Assembly: GCA_016866235.1 (NCBI GenBank)
Contig: VGMW01000010.1
Location: 1 to 53,883 of the forward strand
DNA: 53,883 nucleotides
Source of the DNA: Bacteroidota bacterium
GTDB lineage: Bacteria; Bacteroidota; Bacteroidia; Cytophagales; Cyclobacteriaceae
Reading direction: 5' to 3'
The notes under the pieces are model-generated. The model saw nothing but the letters and a program-made list of their open reading frames with translations. It ran no database searches and was not told the DNA's origin. Below, piece after piece: positions 50,627 to 53,883 of the stretch (within the stretch, counting starts at the first letter, position 1; every line of letters starts with the position of its first letter). The translations under genes and the position numbers were made by a program.

Positions 50627-52062
50627 TGACCCCGCAGACGATGCAGTCGTTTCCGTACTCCAATTTGCTGCCGGAAATAATTCTTGGATCAGGGATAATC
50701 CTAATCCTGATCCTTGGACTTTTTGATCGCGTGAGGTACGGTCACTTGAAGCTGTTGACCTCGGTGATTGTTTTCGGATCATTCGTTTATACCCTCTTAC
50801 CAAATTCCAATTCATACGGAGGATCCCTTTTATTGGCTGATGGCAAAAACCTGCTAATGTTTAAGGCCATCCTTTCGGCGGTCGCCCTGCTTATTCTGCC
50901 AATCATCAGAAGGGATCAGGTATCAAAAAATCAATCTGAATTTCTGAGCTTATTTCTTTCCTTGTTGCTGGGCGCCCAGCTGGCTTTTACAGCCAATCAG
51001 ATGGCGCTGTTGTTACTGGCAACAGAACTCATGGCGATCAGCGCCTACGTACTTACACTTTTCTTGTTCAACCAACAAAGTGCAGAGGCAGGACTGAAGT
51101 ATTTTATCTACGGAAGTGTTGGCACAGGTCTCATGTTGTTTGGGTTTTCGTTGATTTATGCTGCAACCGGGGCAACACATTGGAATCAAATTGGACAACT
51201 GCTTCAGCAGGGAAATTTAGATGGTGGTTTGCCCGCCGCAGGCGTAATTATGATGACAGGCGGCGTATTGCTTAAACTCGGCGCCGCACCTTTTCACCTC
51301 TGGATTCCGGATGTTTATGCTGCGTCAAGGTTTTCTGTACTCGCCATTTTTTCAACGCTTCCAAAAATAGCCGCCTCGGTCCTCTTGTTGAGATGGTATG
51401 GTGGATTGGCGTTTTCAGCGGATGGTCAATGGATGGCCATCCTGATGATTGTCGCCATGGTAACGCTCGTAGCAGGAAATTTCCCCGCACTGTTGCAGAA
51501 AAATGTGCGGAGACTTATGGGGTATTCCTCCATTGCACAGGGTGGTTTTATCCTACTTGCCGTTTTAATCAGCAATGCGCAACCCTTTTCTTTGGCATTT
51601 TATCTGGCAGCAATGTCGCTGTCTAATATTTTGGTTTTTTATTGTCTGAATTGGTTTGCGCGATCGCATGGCGCCATCGATTCCAAGGACTTTAATGGCT
51701 TGGGACGAAAGTATTTCATTCCATCGCTTGGACTCACCGTCGGACTTTTATCCTTAACCGGACTTCCCCCGCTGGCAGGATTCAGTGCTAAGGTTTTTCT
51801 TTTTTCCGGATTATGGTTTGCTGCCGATGCTACCGGTTCACAGATTCAATTTTCAGCCTTGATTTTCGGATTGCTGAATACCGTTGTTGCATTATTCTAC
51901 TACATCCGAATTCCCAGATCCTTGTTTCTGGAGGGTGGGGCATCTGGACGAAACATTCAGCTCTCGTGGTCTGAGAAACTTTTCATTTTAAGCCTAACTC
52001 TTGTTTTGATAGCCTTTTTTATCGCGCCAGCAGCCATTCATCTGCCTGATTTTTTGAATTGA
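50623..52062 (+). CDS. nuoN: NADH-quinone oxidoreductase subunit N
   Basis: A 479-residue antiporter-like subunit and the last gene of the nuoI-N operon. Two adjacent ATGs (50623 and 50626) both overlap the nuoM stop. Conserved parts are LLLATELMAISAYVLTLFLF (Glu), LKLGAAPFHLWIPDVYAASR (Lys region), VRRLMGYSSIAQGGFILLAV, and GLLSLTGLPPLAGFSAKVFLF. There is no clear terminator in the 62 bp before the next gene. Confidence 0.95.
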   Translation: MMTPQTMQSFPYSNLLPEIILGSGIILILILGLFDRVRYGHLKLLTSVIVFGSFVYTLLPNSNSYGGSLLLADGKNLLMFKAILSAVALLILPIIRRDQVSKNQSEFLSLFLSLLLGAQLAFTANQMALLLLATELMAISAYVLTLFLFNQQSAEAGLKYFIYGSVGTGLMLFGFSLIYAATGATHWNQIGQLLQQGNLDGGLPAAGVIMMTGGVLLKLGAAPFHLWIPDVYAASRFSVLAIFSTLPKIAASVLLLRWYGGLAFSADGQWMAILMIVAMVTLVAGNFPALLQKNVRRLMGYSSIAQGGFILLAVLISNAQPFSLAFYLAAMSLSNILVFYCLNWFARSHGAIDSKDFNGLGRKYFIPSLGLTVGLLSLTGLPPLAGFSAKVFLFSGLWFAADATGSQIQFSALIFGLLNTVVALFYYIRIPRSLFLEGGASGRNIQLSWSEKLFILSLTLVLIAFFIAPAAIHLPDFLN

Positions 52063-52124
52063 GTCGGGGGTTTCGGTTTATCGGTTAACTTTACACTTCT
52101 TTTACTGCAGAATACAGATACTGA

Positions 52125-53883
52125 ATGACCGACCAGATAAAACACGAATGCGGCGTTGCCCTTATTAGGCTAAGAAAACCCCTCTCGTACTACCTGGAAA
52201 AATACGGCCCCACCTATGCGGTGAATAAGATGTACATCCTGATGGAAAAACAGCATAACCGCGGTCAGGATGGTGCTGGAATAGCAAACATTAAACTTGA
52301 CGTCGACCCTGGTTTCAGGTACATCAGCCGCTACCGGTCCATAAAGCCACAGCCGGTTGCTGATCTTTTTAAAAAAATTGGCGAGAAGTATAAAAGAGCG
52401 CTTGCATCCGGTAAGGAGAAATACCTCAATGAAAAATGGTTGAAACAATACCACGCATTCACAGGAGAGCTCTGGTTGGGACACCTGCGTTACGGAACGC
52501 ACGGTAAAAACAGCATGGAAAGTGTGCACCCTTTCCTTCGTCAGAACAACTGGCGTTCACGCAACCTGGTCATGGCAGGTAATTTCAACATGACCAACGT
52601 TGATGAACTTTTTAACATCCTCGTCAACCTGGGTCAGCATCCAAAAGAAAAGGTTGATACCGTAACGGTGATGGAGAAAATAGGACATTTTCTGGACGAG
52701 GAAGTTCAGGGATTGTTTGAGCACTACAAGGACCGGCACGACAACCGTGAAGTTTCTGAGATTATTGAAAACGAGCTTGACCTCCAGCGCGTACTTCAGC
52801 GTGCGTGCAAGGATTTCGACGGCGGCTATACCATGGCAGGCCTCACAGGCTCCGGATCGGCTTTCGTTGTACGCGATCCTAACGGCATCAGACCAGCTTA
52901 TTATTATGCCGATGACGAGGTGGTGGTGGTGGCTTCTGAAAAGCCTGCAATAAAAACTGCCTTCAACATTAACTATAGCCAGATCAAGGAAATTCCGCCC
53001 GGGAACGCATTGATCATCAATAAAAACGGCAGCTATGCAGAAAAGGTGATCCTGCAAGCCAATGAGAAAAAGTCCTGCAGCTTCGAACGTATTTATTTTT
53101 CAAGAGGCAATGACCCTGACATCTATAAAGAAAGAAGAAGGCTCGGCAACCTGCTGGTGCCACAGGTTTTAAAATCAATAAACTTCGATCTTAGAAACAC
53201 CGTATTTTCTTTTATTCCAAACACCGCTGAAACAGCATTCTATGGTTTGATGGCTGGTGTGGAGGATTACCTTCAAAAGAAACAAAAGGAACACATCATC
53301 GAAGGTAAACCGCTTATGGAGCCGCTGGAAGATCTGATTGCTTTCAGACCGAGAGTTGAAAAAATTGTTTTGAAGGACGCCAAACTCAGAACGTTCATCA
53401 CCGACGATGAACACCGGGATGAATTGGTCGCCCATGTTTACGATACCACCTATGAGGTCATTCAGAAAGGCAAGGATACACTGGTGGTGATCGACGACTC
53501 CATTGTTCGCGGTACCACCCTTGAAAAGAGTATTTTAACCATGCTCGACCGATTGGAGCCGAAGAAAATTGTCGTGGTTTCTTCCGCACCGCAAATCAGG
53601 TATCCCGACTGCTATGGGATTGATATGAGTCGAATGAATGACTTCGTGGCCTTCAGAGCCATGGTCGAACTGATTAAGGAAAGAGGCGAGGAACATCGGT
53701 TAGCTGCTGTCTACGATCAGTGCCAGCGAAGTGATCAAGAGAGCAATCCAACCAACTACATTCAACAGTTGTATCAACTGTTCACCTACGAAGAGATCTC
53801 CCAAAAAATTGCAGCCATTGTTCGTCCAAAAGACATGAAAGCGCAAGTAGAAGTGGTCTATCAAACTGTTGAAAACCTCCACA
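52125..53883 (+). CDS. purF: amidophosphoribosyltransferase, Bacteroidota-type (3' end outside window)
   Basis: The frame opens at ATG 52125 and runs off the right edge (586 codons visible). It is the first step of purine synthesis: PRPP plus glutamine give 5-phosphoribosylamine. The N-terminal nucleophile would be Cys9 (HECGVALIRL) after an eight-residue propeptide. The glutaminase domain shows EKQHNRGQDGAGIA and LWLGHLRYGTHGK; the PRPP loop is LVVIDDSIVRGTTLEKS at about residue 455. It already exceeds the ~505 residues of E. coli PurF, with insertions around residues 60-110 and 170-210, so it is a long variant. A TAACTTTA box (one mismatch to TAnnTTTG) is at 52086-52093. Confidence 0.88.
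   Translation, partial: MTDQIKHECGVALIRLRKPLSYYLEKYGPTYAVNKMYILMEKQHNRGQDGAGIANIKLDVDPGFRYISRYRSIKPQPVADLFKKIGEKYKRALASGKEKYLNEKWLKQYHAFTGELWLGHLRYGTHGKNSMESVHPFLRQNNWRSRNLVMAGNFNMTNVDELFNILVNLGQHPKEKVDTVTVMEKIGHFLDEEVQGLFEHYKDRHDNREVSEIIENELDLQRVLQRACKDFDGGYTMAGLTGSGSAFVVRDPNGIRPAYYYADDEVVVVASEKPAIKTAFNINYSQIKEIPPGNALIINKNGSYAEKVILQANEKKSCSFERIYFSRGNDPDIYKERRRLGNLLVPQVLKSINFDLRNTVFSFIPNTAETAFYGLMAGVEDYLQKKQKEHIIEGKPLMEPLEDLIAFRPRVEKIVLKDAKLRTFITDDEHRDELVAHVYDTTYEVIQKGKDTLVVIDDSIVRGTTLEKSILTMLDRLEPKKIVVVSSAPQIRYPDCYGIDMSRMNDFVAFRAMVELIKERGEEHRLAAVYDQCQRSDQESNPTNYIQQLYQLFTYEEISQKIAAIVRPKDMKAQVEVVYQTVENLH

Noticed and set aside
1-53883. Transposases, prophage, integrase, rRNA or tRNA genes
   Set aside because: No sequence with their motifs or structures was recognised on either strand; all stretches above 300 bp are accounted for by genes or by the repeat region 605-1240.

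Overview
The window looks like a chromosomal segment of a Bacteroidota bacterium, most likely of the order Cytophagales. The evidence is a SprB-repeat adhesin with a type IX secretion sorting domain, a TonB-dependent receptor paired with a DUF4249 lipoprotein, a GIN-domain (DUF2807) protein, a SMUG2/DUF4918-type glycosylase, many lipoproteins, and repeated TAnnTTTG boxes (the Bacteroidota -7 promoter element) in front of genes. The genus cannot be told from sequence reading alone. Genes are tightly packed. No rRNA, tRNA, CRISPR array, insertion sequence or prophage was seen.

Layout. 1-1240: the 3' part of an MFS transporter, then a gene-free stretch filled by a 51-bp tandem repeat whose units carry a GGTCCC-nnn-GGGACC palindrome. 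1241-7464: SMUG2-like glycosylase, exported DsrE-like protein, DUF4249 lipoprotein with its TonB-dependent receptor, and an MsbA-type ABC exporter. 7567-12762: YfcE-type phosphodiesterase, then an L-rhamnose catabolic operon (fused aldolase/dehydrogenase, isomerase, kinase). 12854-22160: SMC, a small membrane-anchored protein, a SprB-repeat protein interrupted by an in-frame TAA just before its sorting domain, a methyltransferase, a GIN-domain protein and a TerB-like protein interrupted by an in-frame TGA. 22161-29988: tetR-tolC-adaptor-RND pump operon ending in a membrane metallophosphoesterase, with a likely TetR operator in front. 30212-37574: xylA, gamma-glutamyltransferase, a perfect intrinsic terminator, and a large secreted TPR-CHAT protein. 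37593-42952 (all minus strand): aroE, DUF368/PopT, phosphosulfolactate synthase, TPR protein, CpsB/YwqE-type phosphatase and rfbC. 43053-45676: hflX and a GH29 fucosidase lipoprotein, convergent and overlapping. 45759-52062: nuoIJKLMN, the membrane-arm half of complex I without nuoA-H. 52125-53883: an amidophosphoribosyltransferase that runs off the right edge.

How the genes work together. The rhamnose operon would take L-rhamnose to dihydroxyacetone phosphate and L-lactaldehyde/lactate. XylA and the fucosidase fit a lifestyle of feeding on plant or algal polysaccharides. The RND operon is a self-regulated tripartite efflux pump. rfbC, the CpsB-like phosphatase and PopT relate to envelope polysaccharide and undecaprenyl phosphate handling.

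The points most worth a second look are the two in-frame stop codons 2.25 kb apart, each followed by a well-preserved continuation; the B-A5-B palindromic tandem array; the exported TPR-CHAT protein; the phosphosulfolactate synthase in an operon with PopT; and the operator/-7 box overlap in front of tetR. I did not find a clear-cut new multi-gene system.
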